A DNA stretch of 43,854 nt from Methanobacterium sp. Maddingley MBC34 (GCA_000309865.1 AMGN01000017.1:1-43854); one strand, 5' to 3'; shown: positions 18,331 to 28,533, counted from the stretch's first letter. Translations and numbers: made by a program. Notes: generated by a model not told the origin, from the letters alone.

Positions 18331-20118
18331 ATGGTAACCATGAGCGGAGATCAAATTCTACTTGGCCTGGGGCTTATTATTGGATTGGGAATTTCTCTGC
18401 AATGGTTAGCTCGTACTATCAAAATTCCTGGAATTATATTACTCCTCCCGGCAGGTATGATAGTAGGCCCTGTTTTAGGCCTGGTAAAACCCTTCGAAAT
18501 TTTTGGTGATTCACTTTTCCCCATTGTAACCCTGGGGGTTGGTATCCTTCTTCTAAAGGGAGGGTTCGAGTTACGCATTCGGGACCTTAAACCCAATGTG
18601 AGTAAGGCAGTGTGGCGTTTAGTTACTGTAGGGGTATTAATAACACTGACTTTAGGCACACTGGCCATTCTGATAATTTTAAAAGTTCCATTCATCCTGG
18701 CGCTTCTTCTGGCCTCCATTCTGGTTGTTTCCGGACCAACAGTAGTGGGGCCCATACTTCAATTCGCCCGCCCCAAGGAGCCAGTGGGCTCTGTGTTGAT
18801 GTGGGAAGGTATCATTATAGATCCCATAGGTGCCAGTTTAGGGGTTGCAGTTTTAAGTTACATTATTTCCCCCAACGCATTCCCCCTCCTGGATATTTTT
18901 CTTACAATCATAACCGGAATAATAATTGGACTGGTTGCAGCAGGATTATACCTCGCTGCTGAAAGATCCAGAAGGATTCCACCCAATCTAAGTGCGTTAG
19001 TGGCATTCATGTTTGGAATAATAGCCATAGTTAGTGGTGAATTAATTTTACAGGAAGCAGGACTTTTCGCCGCAGTTACCATGGGATTAATAGTAGGTAA
19101 TCAGCGTTTAGCACCGGCAAAAGGTATTGAAGAATTCACCGAAACCATAGAACCCCTGATACTGGGGATTATATTTGTAATGTTAGCTGCCCTGGTTGAT
19201 TTAAATGCCATGGGCACGTATCTTGTTTCGGCCCTGCTTTTGGTTGGGATTTATGTTCTTATTGTCCGGCCACTGGTGGGGCTGGTGGCCACCAGAGGTT
19301 TAGGATTTGATTGGGCACAACGAATTTTCATTGGAGCAATGGCCCCCCGGGGTATTGTGGCTGCAGCTACTGCTTCACTATTCTCCATAAGCCTATTAAA
19401 GGCTGGTATTAATTTTCCCCACCTAATGCCCATGGTATTCCTGGTAATAATATTCACTGTGGCCATATATGGCCTTTCAGCACCAATTCTTGCCAGGAAA
19501 CTAAAAATCTCCCAGCCAGGAATGGATACATTAGCAGTGATGGGTGATCAACCGTGGATCACCAGTTTAACCAACGCACTACATAAAGCTGGTTGCAGTG
19601 TGATGTTAGTGGCACCTGAAGAGGAAAATGTAGAGAAAATTAAATCAGAACTTCCATATGTTACCTATACCGGACCGATGGCCCAATTAGCAGACGAAGA
19701 TATAATAGACGAGGTTCATGAATTTAAAAATAGGTTGGAATGGCTTATAATAGCCACGGACAATCCGGATCGCGTGAAAATTGTGCAAGACAGTTTTTTA
19801 CGCCAGTTGGGATATTTGAGTATCATCGTGTTTGGAAGGTACCGGCAAAAGCAGGATGAAATTATTTTCGCCAAAGGAGGATCAGACATGTTAATAAACA
19901 CTCCATTTGGACTTTTTGGCCGCAACCAGGATGAAATACTGGACTTTTTAGATGATGGTGGTGGTTTTGATGCCATTAATGCCTCAACACAACCTGCTGA
20001 AGGTGGTGTGCCACCAGGCATGAAACCTTTTCTCAGGGTTTTAAGCAATGGGAAACTCGCTGTTCCTGGAGATACCTCACCATTAAAAGAGGGTGAATGG
20101 TTAATAGTTGTTCGTTAA
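18331..20118 (+). CDS. Cation/proton antiporter (CPA family) with C-terminal TrkA-like regulatory region
   Basis: 595 residues. Residues about 5-390 are very hydrophobic with about 12 membrane helices of the CPA1 (NhaP-type) family; visible elements are IPGIILLLPAGMIVGPVLGL, VGILLLKGGFEL, SGPTVVGPILQF and FIGAMAPRGIVAAATASLFS, the last holding the conserved Pro-Arg-Gly of CPA1. Residues about 395-595 are soluble: a Rossmann-like TrkA-N region without a clear GxGxxG, then a TrkA-C-like tail. Likely Na+/H+ or K+/H+ exchange with nucleotide or ligand control. Two ATG codons (18331, 18340) are possible; AAAGGA lies one or ten bases before them. Confidence 0.88.
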   Translation: MVTMSGDQILLGLGLIIGLGISLQWLARTIKIPGIILLLPAGMIVGPVLGLVKPFEIFGDSLFPIVTLGVGILLLKGGFELRIRDLKPNVSKAVWRLVTVGVLITLTLGTLAILIILKVPFILALLLASILVVSGPTVVGPILQFARPKEPVGSVLMWEGIIIDPIGASLGVAVLSYIISPNAFPLLDIFLTIITGIIIGLVAAGLYLAAERSRRIPPNLSALVAFMFGIIAIVSGELILQEAGLFAAVTMGLIVGNQRLAPAKGIEEFTETIEPLILGIIFVMLAALVDLNAMGTYLVSALLLVGIYVLIVRPLVGLVATRGLGFDWAQRIFIGAMAPRGIVAAATASLFSISLLKAGINFPHLMPMVFLVIIFTVAIYGLSAPILARKLKISQPGMDTLAVMGDQPWITSLTNALHKAGCSVMLVAPEEENVEKIKSELPYVTYTGPMAQLADEDIIDEVHEFKNRLEWLIIATDNPDRVKIVQDSFLRQLGYLSIIVFGRYRQKQDEIIFAKGGSDMLINTPFGLFGRNQDEILDFLDDGGGFDAINASTQPAEGGVPPGMKPFLRVLSNGKLAVPGDTSPLKEGEWLIVVR

Positions 20119-20146
20119 TTTTTTAGAATATCTTATCTATAGTAAA

Positions 20147-23100
20147 TTAAATTCTATCCTGGTACTCTAACTCTTTAAATACTATGGTAAATTTAGTGCC
20201 ATGACCTCTATCAAGCCTTATCTCACCATCTATTTGTTTAACTAAACTATTAACTAGTTGTAACCCCAATGACTCGGTTTTTTGGAAATCCAGTTCTTTT
20301 GGGAATCCTATACCATTATCACTAATAGTAAGCTCATATTTATCATCAACAATTTTCAGTGATAGGTTTAATTCGCCCTCTCCCTCAGGAAATGCATGTT
20401 TTAAGCTGTTGGAGACAAGTTCGCTAACTATTAATCCACAGGGTACTGCAGTCTCAATATTTAATCTAACCTCTTCTACCTCTATGGATGGTTTAACTCT
20501 GTCTTTTCGAATATTATAGGAATAAAACAACTCCGAAATCAATCTTTCAATGTACTCATCAAATTTGATGTTGGTGAAATCTTTGGATTGGTACAGTTTT
20601 TCATGGATCATGGCCATGGACTTAACCCGGTTCTGGCTTTCTTTTAAAACATCCACAGCTATCTTATCATCATGAACATGGTGGGTTTGAAGGTTAAGCA
20701 AACTGGAAATAATCTGCATGTTATTTTTCACCCGATGGTGGATCTCTTTAAGTAACACCTCTTTTTCCATGAGGGAAGATTTCAACTTATCTGTGGCAAT
20801 CTTTCTCTCGGTTATATCAGTGGCGATTACCAAAATCGAGGAAATTTTCCCCTCTTTTTCCAATGGAACCAATTGTGATTCAATCCAACTGTAACCACCA
20901 GTTTTGTTAATGATCTTACACTGAAAGGCCTGAACATTCTCATTCTTTATTGCAAGAGAAAGATTTTTAACCTGCAACTGGGCATCTTCTTCCGGGAAAA
21001 AACCAAGATCTGTGAATCTTTCACCAATTAATCTTTCTTTAGATAGGCCTGAGAAATTGAGAGTAGCATCATTTACATCTAAAATTACACCGTCTAACCC
21101 TACCAGTACCATGTAATTGGGATCTGATTCAAAAAGTGTCCTGTATTTCTCTTCACTACCACGTAATGCTTCTTCCATTTCCTTACGTTGTTTGATAGGA
21201 TGAGTGGTTACCACTATTCCATCTATACCTGGAACATTCATCATATTCTGGGAGACAGATTCAACTGGAAGGTATTCTCCATCTGCTTTCAAGATCCTGA
21301 ACTCGGTTGGAATACCCTGGTTTCTATTTTCATATACCTCATTTAGATCATTGGCAACCCTCTCTTGATCATCATGATGTATGAAGTCCAGAGGATTCTT
21401 GCCAATAAAATATCCTTCCTTGTAACCTAAAATACGTTCAGAAGAAGGAGAATCAAAGATGATTCGACCTTCATCATCCAGTATGCGGATAAGATCTGTG
21501 GAGTTATGAATCAAGGAGCGGAATGTTTCTTCACTTTTTCTAAGGGCATCTTCAGCTTTTTTCTGTTCAGTGATGTCATTGATGATTGAGAATAGGATAA
21601 TTTTATCCCCATATTGAATGGGAGATGAAAAAACTTCAACAGTGCGTATTTCACCCCCCGCAAGTTTATGAGGAAATATAAAGTATTTCCCTCCTTTAAT
21701 TACACTTTCCCGAGCTTTAAGAATTTCTTCAGATGGTAACTGATTAATCTGATCAATATTCATAGAGCGGAGCGTGCTTATGGAATAACCATAAAATTCA
21801 CTGGCAGCATGGTTAGCATCAACAATCATCCCTGTTTCAGGGTCAATTAATACCATAACTGCATTATTCTGTTCAAATAGCATTCTAAATCTTTTTTCAC
21901 TATTTTCCAGTGTTTTTTCAGCAATTTTAAGGTCGGTGATATCAGTGTGGGTGCCAACCATTCTCTTTGGTTTTCCTTCTTTATCATATTCCACCACCTT
22001 TCCCCTGGTGAGTATCCAACGCCATTTACCTTCCTTGGTTTTCATGCGGAATTCCATGGAATATCCTTCACCTTTATCAACATGATTCTGTATTTTTTTC
22101 TTCACTTGACCAATATCATCAGGGTGGACCAGAGATTCGAATGATTCAAAGGATGATGGGAACTCTTTATCATGGTAGCCCAGCATCTGGTAGTAAATTG
22201 GACTAAAGTATGCCTTTCCAGTTAGGACGTTCCAGTCCCAAAGTCCGTCGTTAACTGCAGAAATAGTTAATGCATATCGTTCTTCACTTTCTTCCAGGGC
22301 TTCCTCAACCAGTTTTATGTCATTTATATCCTGGTTAACACCATAAAGCTTGGCAGTATGGTCTTTTTCATCTTTTTTAGCCATTAACCATGTTCTCACC
22401 CAAAAAGTTTCTCCATTGGATCGGATTAGCTTTCCTTCAACTTTTACTTGGAAGAGGGAATCAGACGAATTTATGGCCTGCTGTATTGCATCAGCCAGTT
22501 GTCCACAGAAATCAGGATGAACATATTTTTGGGCAAATAATTCAGCGCCCATCTTATAATCTCCAATATCATCAAAATTTATTCCATGCAGTTTGTAGAA
22601 CCTTTCATTAAAAATAAACATGTTGCGGAGAATATCGTATTCCCAGTAAGCCATTTTAGAAAGACTCAGAGCTTCTTCGCTCCGATTGTAAAGTTCTCTG
22701 AAATCTATTTCATTCTTTTTACGCCGGGTAATATCACGTGAAACTCCATGAAATCCGTGAAGTTTTCCTTCATCATCCCGGATACCACTAATAACATTTT
22801 CCAACCACCGGGTTGAACCATCTTTATGGTAATATTCCAGTTCAATGTTAATGGTTCGGTCAGCATCAGACAGGCCCTTTTCTTCCAGCATCAACTGATT
22901 TTTCAATAGCTCCTGAACATGGAACATTGATTGAGGGGTTAGTTGTTCATCTACCTGCTGTTTCATTCTTTCTTCCGGAGTAAATCCCAGAACCTTCTTG
23001 ATTGAAGGACTTACATAGGTGGTTTGTAGTTCCATGTTATGGGTCCAGACAATATCGTTTATCTGTTCAGTTAAAAAACGGTAGTTTAATTCACTTTCCT

Positions 23101-23863
23101 TCAGAGCTTTTTCTGTTCTTTTACGTTTCGTGATGTCCTGGAATATACAGTGTGTTTGTTTAAAATTCCCCTGAACATCATATCCTATTTTTCCTTCAAA
23201 GGATACCAGGATAAAAGAACCATCTTTACGTTTCATTTGAAATTCTACCCCGTGAATTTCACCCTCAGCTTTAAAGTGGGGGAAGTTCTGTTTAAAATGA
23301 TCAACGTAACCTGGTGCTAAGAAATCTGAAAAATGTTTACCAATAACTTCATCCCTATTATAACCCAGTGTATCCAGCCAGGAGGGGTTAACTTCCAAAA
23401 GGTATCCATCTTCAGAGAGAGATTGATAGGGAAGGGGTCCTTCATTATAAAGTGTTTTAAACCTTTTTTCACTATATTTTAGCTCTTTTTCCATCTTTTT
23501 TTTGTAAAGAGCCAGTTCGACCGTGAATTTGAGTTCTGTTTTATTGTAAGGTTTTAAAATGTAGCCGTATGCATCAGTTAACATGGCCTGCTTTACAACA
23601 GATTCTTCAGAATGAGCAGTTAAAAAGATAACAGGTATATCTAATTCTTTAATCTTTGATGCAGCATCGATACCGTTTTTTTCTCCCTTTAAAACAATGT
23701 CCATCAAAATAAGATCAGGCATGATATCGAAGGCCCTTTCCATGGCATCCTCACCACTGGAAGCTATATATGGAACAGAATAGCCAAAAGATTCCAAAGC
23801 ACGTTTAATATCCATGGCCTCTATGCTTTCATCTTCCACAATTAAGATTTTTACATCAACCAT
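20147..23863 (-). CDS. Receiver - seven PAS - HisKA_2 sensor histidine kinase
   Basis: 1238 residues, no membrane segment, so a cytoplasmic sensor. An N-terminal receiver (about 1-125, Asp55 in LILMDIVL, Lys in ILKPY) is followed by seven PAS modules starting near residues 135, 255, 390, 520, 650, 770 and 895, each preceded by a LxxSExxxR-type linker helix. The kinase core is of the HisKA_2/HWE-related type: EIHHRVKNNMQIISSLL with His1042/1043, N-box ELVSNSLKHA (1148-1157), and DNGIGF (1182-1187). PAS domains may bind heme, flavin or small ligands. A receiver at the N-terminus makes it hybrid-like. Convergent with the antiporter gene, 28 bases apart. ATG at 23863 lies two bases after GGTGA, a tight spacing. 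Confidence 0.93.
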   Translation of the reverse strand: MVDVKILIVEDESIEAMDIKRALESFGYSVPYIASSGEDAMERAFDIMPDLILMDIVLKGEKNGIDAASKIKELDIPVIFLTAHSEESVVKQAMLTDAYGYILKPYNKTELKFTVELALYKKKMEKELKYSEKRFKTLYNEGPLPYQSLSEDGYLLEVNPSWLDTLGYNRDEVIGKHFSDFLAPGYVDHFKQNFPHFKAEGEIHGVEFQMKRKDGSFILVSFEGKIGYDVQGNFKQTHCIFQDITKRKRTEKALKESELNYRFLTEQINDIVWTHNMELQTTYVSPSIKKVLGFTPEERMKQQVDEQLTPQSMFHVQELLKNQLMLEEKGLSDADRTINIELEYYHKDGSTRWLENVISGIRDDEGKLHGFHGVSRDITRRKKNEIDFRELYNRSEEALSLSKMAYWEYDILRNMFIFNERFYKLHGINFDDIGDYKMGAELFAQKYVHPDFCGQLADAIQQAINSSDSLFQVKVEGKLIRSNGETFWVRTWLMAKKDEKDHTAKLYGVNQDINDIKLVEEALEESEERYALTISAVNDGLWDWNVLTGKAYFSPIYYQMLGYHDKEFPSSFESFESLVHPDDIGQVKKKIQNHVDKGEGYSMEFRMKTKEGKWRWILTRGKVVEYDKEGKPKRMVGTHTDITDLKIAEKTLENSEKRFRMLFEQNNAVMVLIDPETGMIVDANHAASEFYGYSISTLRSMNIDQINQLPSEEILKARESVIKGGKYFIFPHKLAGGEIRTVEVFSSPIQYGDKIILFSIINDITEQKKAEDALRKSEETFRSLIHNSTDLIRILDDEGRIIFDSPSSERILGYKEGYFIGKNPLDFIHHDDQERVANDLNEVYENRNQGIPTEFRILKADGEYLPVESVSQNMMNVPGIDGIVVTTHPIKQRKEMEEALRGSEEKYRTLFESDPNYMVLVGLDGVILDVNDATLNFSGLSKERLIGERFTDLGFFPEEDAQLQVKNLSLAIKNENVQAFQCKIINKTGGYSWIESQLVPLEKEGKISSILVIATDITERKIATDKLKSSLMEKEVLLKEIHHRVKNNMQIISSLLNLQTHHVHDDKIAVDVLKESQNRVKSMAMIHEKLYQSKDFTNIKFDEYIERLISELFYSYNIRKDRVKPSIEVEEVRLNIETAVPCGLIVSELVSNSLKHAFPEGEGELNLSLKIVDDKYELTISDNGIGFPKELDFQKTESLGLQLVNSLVKQIDGEIRLDRGHGTKFTIVFKELEYQDRI

Positions 23864-24386
23864 TCTCACCAGCCAGGAATAAGTTTGTTGTAATCATTAT
23901 TAAGGAATAAATTTGTTTGTAATCCTATTAAGGAATAAGTTTGTTTGCAATCCTATTAATTATTTAGGAAAAAAATTAGCGAATAATAATAGCTGGCAAA
24001 TACTAGGGCATAACAGTCAATTTTTAATTAATGAAGTGAAATCAGGGATAATTAGAAAACATAGGCATGTAATGGTAAAAATCTTTCAGTACCGGCGAAA
24101 AAGGATGTGAATCCTAAAAAAATGTAAAATACCTGAGTATCCCAGGGGATAATTGAACTTGGGTACAAAGCGGGTTGAATTTGGGAAAAATTCTTTTTAT
24201 AACCTTTTCTAGAAAGAATACAATCCAGTAATCTGTATTTAATAAACTGGGTTTATGAACTAAAAATTCAAAAACATAAAATTACATGTGAAACAGCTTG
24301 TAATGGTTGAATTATTGAGTCCAACAAACATGAAAATTTATTAAACTCCAATAGAGGTTTTTAACATTATCTATAAAGATTCCCCT
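23864..24386. other. Intergenic region with a triple 28-bp repeat, no gene seen
   Basis: About 520 bases. The left end is the repeat array at 23875-23957, immediately upstream of the histidine kinase start. The rest is AT-rich with a weak dyad (ATTCTTT near 24190 and AAAGAAT near 24213) and TATA-like TTTTTATAAC. A 65-codon rightward frame starting inside the repeats has no protein-like character. Confidence 0.55.
23875..23957. repeat. Three tandem ~28-bp units at the histidine kinase promoter
   Basis: Units at 23875-23901, 23902-23929 and 23930-23957, core AAGGAATAAGTTTGTTTG. The second and third differ at 2 of 28 positions; the first is one base shorter and more diverged. The array starts 12 bases upstream of the histidine kinase start codon. 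Confidence 0.92.
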
Positions 24387-24926
24387 GTGAATATACAAAA
24401 TATTTTAAGATTTCTCTACAAAATCAGCACATTAATAACTCCCTATCTGAGTTTTATTTTTGTTTTAATATTTCTGGTACCATGGATTCTTGGCAAACTC
24501 CAGTTACATAATTCAGATCAGGTATTAACGCTTATTGAGGTTTTTGTTTTAAGTGCAGCCACACTATCACTTTTAACCTTCACCTACATCGCAGCAATGA
24601 CTGACCTGCATGAAAAGGTGAAAAAGTCAATGGTAGTAGCGGGTGAAGCCTTTTTTGTGGCCACAGTCCAGTTTATTGTTGGTTTAGGGCTTTTTTTACT
24701 GGTGAACCTCGTTAAGGATCACTTTTTAGATCCATGGACCCTCACCTTAAGCTTCAGCATTGGTGGAGTGGCCTATGTGATCCTTTTCCTGATGCAATTC
24801 ATTGGAATGTATGAAGTGGCATCTGCTTTGTCTAAATTTTTAAAAGGAGTATTTGAGGTTTATAAATCATTCAGAGTACTTAAAAAGCCACGTTTGTATG
24901 TGTTTTTAAGTGAAAAATTGAAGTGA
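24387..24926 (+). CDS. Four-helix membrane protein of unknown function
   Basis: 179 residues with four predicted membrane helices: about 18-37 (YLSFIFVLIFLVPWILG), 46-70 (VLTLIEVFVLSAATLSLL), 85-110 (FFVATVQFIVGLGLFLLVNL) and 119-144. The loops are short and the C-terminus is basic (FRVLKKPRLYVFLSEKLK). No catalytic motif is visible. The start is uncertain: GTG at 24387 has no good ribosome-binding site. No family recognised. Confidence 0.65.
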   Translation: MNIQNILRFLYKISTLITPYLSFIFVLIFLVPWILGKLQLHNSDQVLTLIEVFVLSAATLSLLTFTYIAAMTDLHEKVKKSMVVAGEAFFVATVQFIVGLGLFLLVNLVKDHFLDPWTLTLSFSIGGVAYVILFLMQFIGMYEVASALSKFLKGVFEVYKSFRVLKKPRLYVFLSEKLK

Positions 24927-25047
24927 TTTGTTTTATTCAAATACTAAATTCAATTACAAAAATGTAATAAAACATAATTTTATTTTATTCCAAAATAAAA
25001 ATATACATAAAATTATACTTTCTTTAAAAAAAGTAGGGGGCTTTTCT

Positions 25048-25230
25048 TTGGTTAAATATAGGTGCAAAGTTTGTAACTATGCCCCTGATGAGAAAAAACA
25101 AATATTAATTTTAATGAATTACCGGTCAGATGGGGATGTCAAGTGGCGGGCATACATAATTCACAACTGTGACGATTCCAATTATGTGGAATATGGGAAA
25201 AGAATAAGTATTAAATTTGGTATCACCTAA
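25048..25230 (+). CDS. Small protein with CxxC, unknown function
   Basis: A 60-residue product if started at the TTG at 25048, which has GGGGG eight bases upstream. It begins VKYRCKVCNYAPDEKKQ and continues with strand-rich WRAYIIHNCDD and YGKRISIKFG. The CxxC and a single later Cys are too few for a rubredoxin. The longer upstream frame (from 24928) is AT-rich Asn/Lys/Phe sequence that looks non-coding. Real gene likely, function unknown. Confidence 0.45.
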   Translation: MVKYRCKVCNYAPDEKKQILILMNYRSDGDVKWRAYIIHNCDDSNYVEYGKRISIKFGIT

Positions 25231-25282
25231 AAGAACTTCCTGATATGTTGATAAAGCCCTAAAAAACCAGTTTTAGTCGAAA

Positions 25283-25315
25283 ATGATGCCAATCCACGAA
25301 TATGATGCCAATCCA
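25283..25315. repeat. Duplicated 14-bp element, 19-base period
   Basis: ATGATGCCAATCCA at 25283-25296 and 25302-25315. The first copy supplies the ATG that would give the next gene a longer frame, so that upstream start is likely an artefact of the duplication. Confidence 0.8.
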
Positions 25316-25366
25316 AAGATTTATTTAAAAATTATTAAAAAAAAGAGTTTTAATCGGGGAATAATC

Positions 25367-26863
25367 ATGGATGAACCTGGAAATATAAGAGTTAAAGTCC
25401 CTAATTCAGAGGAGACCCGGAAAAAATGTATCTGCAGATTATGTAAAAGTTATCCACATGACTGCAGCGGTGAGATCCTTTTCTGTGGTATAAGTGAAAG
25501 TAAATGTGATATTAAAGCAAAAACTTGCCTCTGCAACAAATGTCCAGTATACTCAGAATATGGGCTTAAAGGACTTTACTACTGTGATAAAGTGGGTGTA
25601 GATAATAACATTCTGATGCGCAAAAGAAACTCTGAAGAAGATCCCAGTTTCTATCAAGGAGTAGTGAATATCAAAGAAGAAAGCAAAACCGGCCAAAGTG
25701 TAGTGGGGTCTATGGGTTCACTGAAGAAGTTCCCATTTTCACTTCATGACCTTTATTTCATTCCGGCCCAGGTGAACAAAATACCTTTAAACCTGGAAGA
25801 ACCTGTTAAAACCTCCGTAATCATTGGTCCACAATCCAAAAAACCACTACAAGTCTCATCACCAATAATGATTTCAGGAATGAGCTTCGGGGCAGTGTCC
25901 AAGAATGTGAGGTTAGTTATTTCCCATACCGCTTCAAAACTAAAAATTGGTTTTAATTCAGGTGAGGGTGGAATAATAGATGAAGAGAAGGATGTAGGTT
26001 TGGATTATCGTATTGTGCAATATTCTACTGGGAGATTTGGGGTTGATGATGAAATCCTAAAATCCGCTGCCGCTGTGGAAATCAGATTTGGCCAGGGAGC
26101 GTATCCTGGTAAAGGCAGTTACCTCCCAGTAGAAAAGGTCACCGATGAAATTGCAAAAACACGTAATTTGAAACAAGGTGAAGCATCTTACTCACCTGCT
26201 CACCATCCTGACATGACTGACACTGACTCCATAAAGGAAAAAATCATCTGGCTACGTGAAATCACAGACGGTGCCCCTATAGGAGCTAAAATAGGGTGTG
26301 GTGATGTGAAAGTAGATGTGAAAGTATTAGCAGATGTTGGGGTAGATTTCATTGCTCTTGATGGTTTTGGTGGGGGTACGGGAGCCACCAACCTATATGT
26401 CAGAGATAATGTTGGGATACCCATATTTGCTGCGCTTCCACAAGCCTACCAAACACTGCAAAAGCTGGGAGTTAAGGATAAAATATCTCTAATAGCGGGA
26501 GGAGGTTTGCGAACTTCAGCTGATTTTGCTAAATGTCTTGCATTAGGAGCAGATGCAGTATATACTGGTACTGCTGCTTTGATAGCAATAAATTGCCAGC
26601 AGTACCGGATATGTTATACTGGTCTATGCCCCACAGGTATTGCAACTCAAGATCCAAAGCTCATGGAACAGTTAGATACAGAAGAAGGAATCAACAAATT
26701 AACCAATTTCATGGAATTATCCACTGGAGAAGTGGCTAATCTAACCAGAATAGTTGGCAAAAATGATGTAGGAAAACTATCCAATGATGATTTAATTTCT
26801 GCAAATAGAGAATTGGCCCAGATTTCAAGTGTTAGATGGATAAATGGGGAACACATCCATTAA
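25367..26863 (+). CDS. FMN-dependent glutamate-synthase-like oxidoreductase with Cys-rich N-terminus
   Basis: 498 residues. Residues about 20-75 hold ten Cys in CICRLC, DCSGEILFC and CLCNKCPVYSEYGLKGLYYC, a DUF2769-like metal or Fe-S module. The rest is the GltB synthase-domain barrel: MISGMSFGAVS, FNSGEGG, FGQGAYPGKGS, the phosphate loop GFGGGTGATN, IAGGGLRTSADFAK, and CQQYRICYTGLCPTGIATQ, the 3Fe-4S cluster Cys set. It lacks the N-terminal glutaminase, so it must receive ammonia or act on another substrate. Start ATG at 25367 has GGGGA six bases upstream. A free DUF2769 protein follows and may be a partner. Confidence 0.88.
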   Translation: MDEPGNIRVKVPNSEETRKKCICRLCKSYPHDCSGEILFCGISESKCDIKAKTCLCNKCPVYSEYGLKGLYYCDKVGVDNNILMRKRNSEEDPSFYQGVVNIKEESKTGQSVVGSMGSLKKFPFSLHDLYFIPAQVNKIPLNLEEPVKTSVIIGPQSKKPLQVSSPIMISGMSFGAVSKNVRLVISHTASKLKIGFNSGEGGIIDEEKDVGLDYRIVQYSTGRFGVDDEILKSAAAVEIRFGQGAYPGKGSYLPVEKVTDEIAKTRNLKQGEASYSPAHHPDMTDTDSIKEKIIWLREITDGAPIGAKIGCGDVKVDVKVLADVGVDFIALDGFGGGTGATNLYVRDNVGIPIFAALPQAYQTLQKLGVKDKISLIAGGGLRTSADFAKCLALGADAVYTGTAALIAINCQQYRICYTGLCPTGIATQDPKLMEQLDTEEGINKLTNFMELSTGEVANLTRIVGKNDVGKLSNDDLISANRELAQISSVRWINGEHIH

Positions 26864-26981
26864 TACTAGTTTGAATGACAATTTAGTTTAATCAAGAGAA
26901 AAATCTATATCTTAACAAATTATACTTAGATATAGTGAGAATGGAATGAGGGAATAGAGAATGGAACGGAGGGGGATAATT

Positions 26982-27296
26982 ATGAGTAAAGTGGAATTTA
27001 GTTTGGAAAACGTGAAAAAGTGCATATGTAACACCTGCCCTGTACAAGTCGATAGTGCATGTTTCAAAGAAAAACAAATGAAAGTCCAGGAAATGATGCC
27101 TAAGATCATGGCTGGTGAAATGGCACCTAAACCTGAAATGGTTCCAGGATTGTACTGTGCTACGGGAAAAACCATGTGCGATGATGTGGATTTCGAAAAA
27201 ATGTGCCAATGTAATGAATGTCCCCTATGGGAAGAATATGACTTATCCAACGGCGAACCCATGGGGTACTACTGCAGAGACGGAATAGCAAAATGA
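26982..27296 (+). CDS. DUF2769 Cys-rich small protein
   Basis: 104 residues with two Cys-rich parts: CICNTCPVQVDSACF (residues about 14-28) and MCQCNECPLWEEYDL, ending GYYCRDGIAK. Spacing CxCxxCP matches the N-terminal module of the upstream oxidoreductase, the DUF2769 pattern. Probably binds zinc or an Fe-S cluster; function unknown. GGAGGGGG lies just before the ATG at 26982, a very strong ribosome-binding site. The 118-base gap to the oxidoreductase gene leaves room for either cotranscription or its own promoter. Confidence 0.8.
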   Translation: MSKVEFSLENVKKCICNTCPVQVDSACFKEKQMKVQEMMPKIMAGEMAPKPEMVPGLYCATGKTMCDDVDFEKMCQCNECPLWEEYDLSNGEPMGYYCRDGIAK

Positions 27297-27499
27297 AAAA
27301 AATCTATTCTTTACTTTTTTTATTAGGGATTAATGTATACGATAATAGGGAAAGTCTCGCAATAAAATAAATTTAATTGCATCTACTTTTAATTCATCAT
27401 ACTCAACTGTATGATAATCAATAACCCCACATCAATAATCCTAAAAAAAACTCTAACCCACACTAGGAAACTCTTTTTTATCTTGTAAAAGCCTCAGTT

Positions 27500-27820
27500 T
27501 TAAAAATCAGGATCTTCCGCAACTAAGAACCCATGCAATGCTTCATTGCCTTTTTTCTTATCCCGGATTTCATCCATGAGTTTGATCTTATCTTCAAACT
27601 CGTCCTGGTATTCTTCCTGAAACTTATTCCACCGCTTTGGGTCTTTGGATAGCCAGTTATCAGATTCATTATCCTTTGAATATCTCAGCAAAGGCATTAT
27701 TTGTGGTTTTTTATTGGACCTGCCAGATCCCCTAGACCATATTTGACCCGCCATTTTCTTGAATTTATTCTTCCGCTGTGGGAAGTGGTGGGACCCTGTA
27801 GTATTAACAATATCTACCAT
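27500..27820 (-). CDS. Small basic protein, possible DUF488 (YeaO-like) relative
   Basis: 106 residues. The segment NWLSKDPKRWNKFQEEYQDE is close to the DPxRWxxFxxxYxxEL block of the DUF488/YeaO family, but the family N-terminus (arginine/tryptophan-rich VxRLWPRG) is replaced by HHFPQRKNKFKKMAGQIWSR, and the end is shortened. Function unknown. It has AAGGGGT upstream of its ATG and is last in a leftward series behind the HEAT gene (48-base gap). Confidence 0.55.
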   Translation of the reverse strand: MVDIVNTTGSHHFPQRKNKFKKMAGQIWSRGSGRSNKKPQIMPLLRYSKDNESDNWLSKDPKRWNKFQEEYQDEFEDKIKLMDEIRDKKKGNEALHGFLVAEDPDF

Positions 27821-27868
27821 TTTTACCCCTTAATCAATTTTTAGGGATTCATAGTATATTAATTTATC

Positions 27869-28477
<609 letters not shown>

Positions 28478-28533
28478 TTAGAATCCCCCTCTGGGATTTA
28501 TAAAAAATTCATTTATTGTCGAGTTTGAAAATA

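Noticed and set aside
23913..24110. 65-codon rightward frame after the histidine kinase
   Set aside because: Starts inside the 28-bp repeats and shows no protein-like composition or ribosome-binding site.
24110..24386. Possible structured RNA in the long gap before the four-helix membrane protein
   Set aside because: Only a weak short dyad was found, no tRNA-like arms or known riboswitch core could be recognised by eye.
24928..25047. Upstream extension of the CxxC small protein
   Set aside because: Asn/Lys/Phe-rich translation of AT-rich DNA; a better start (TTG with GGGGG upstream) exists at 25048.
26892..27262. Leftward frames opposite the DUF2769 gene
   Set aside because: They are antisense shadows of a gene with a strong ribosome-binding site and conserved Cys pattern.
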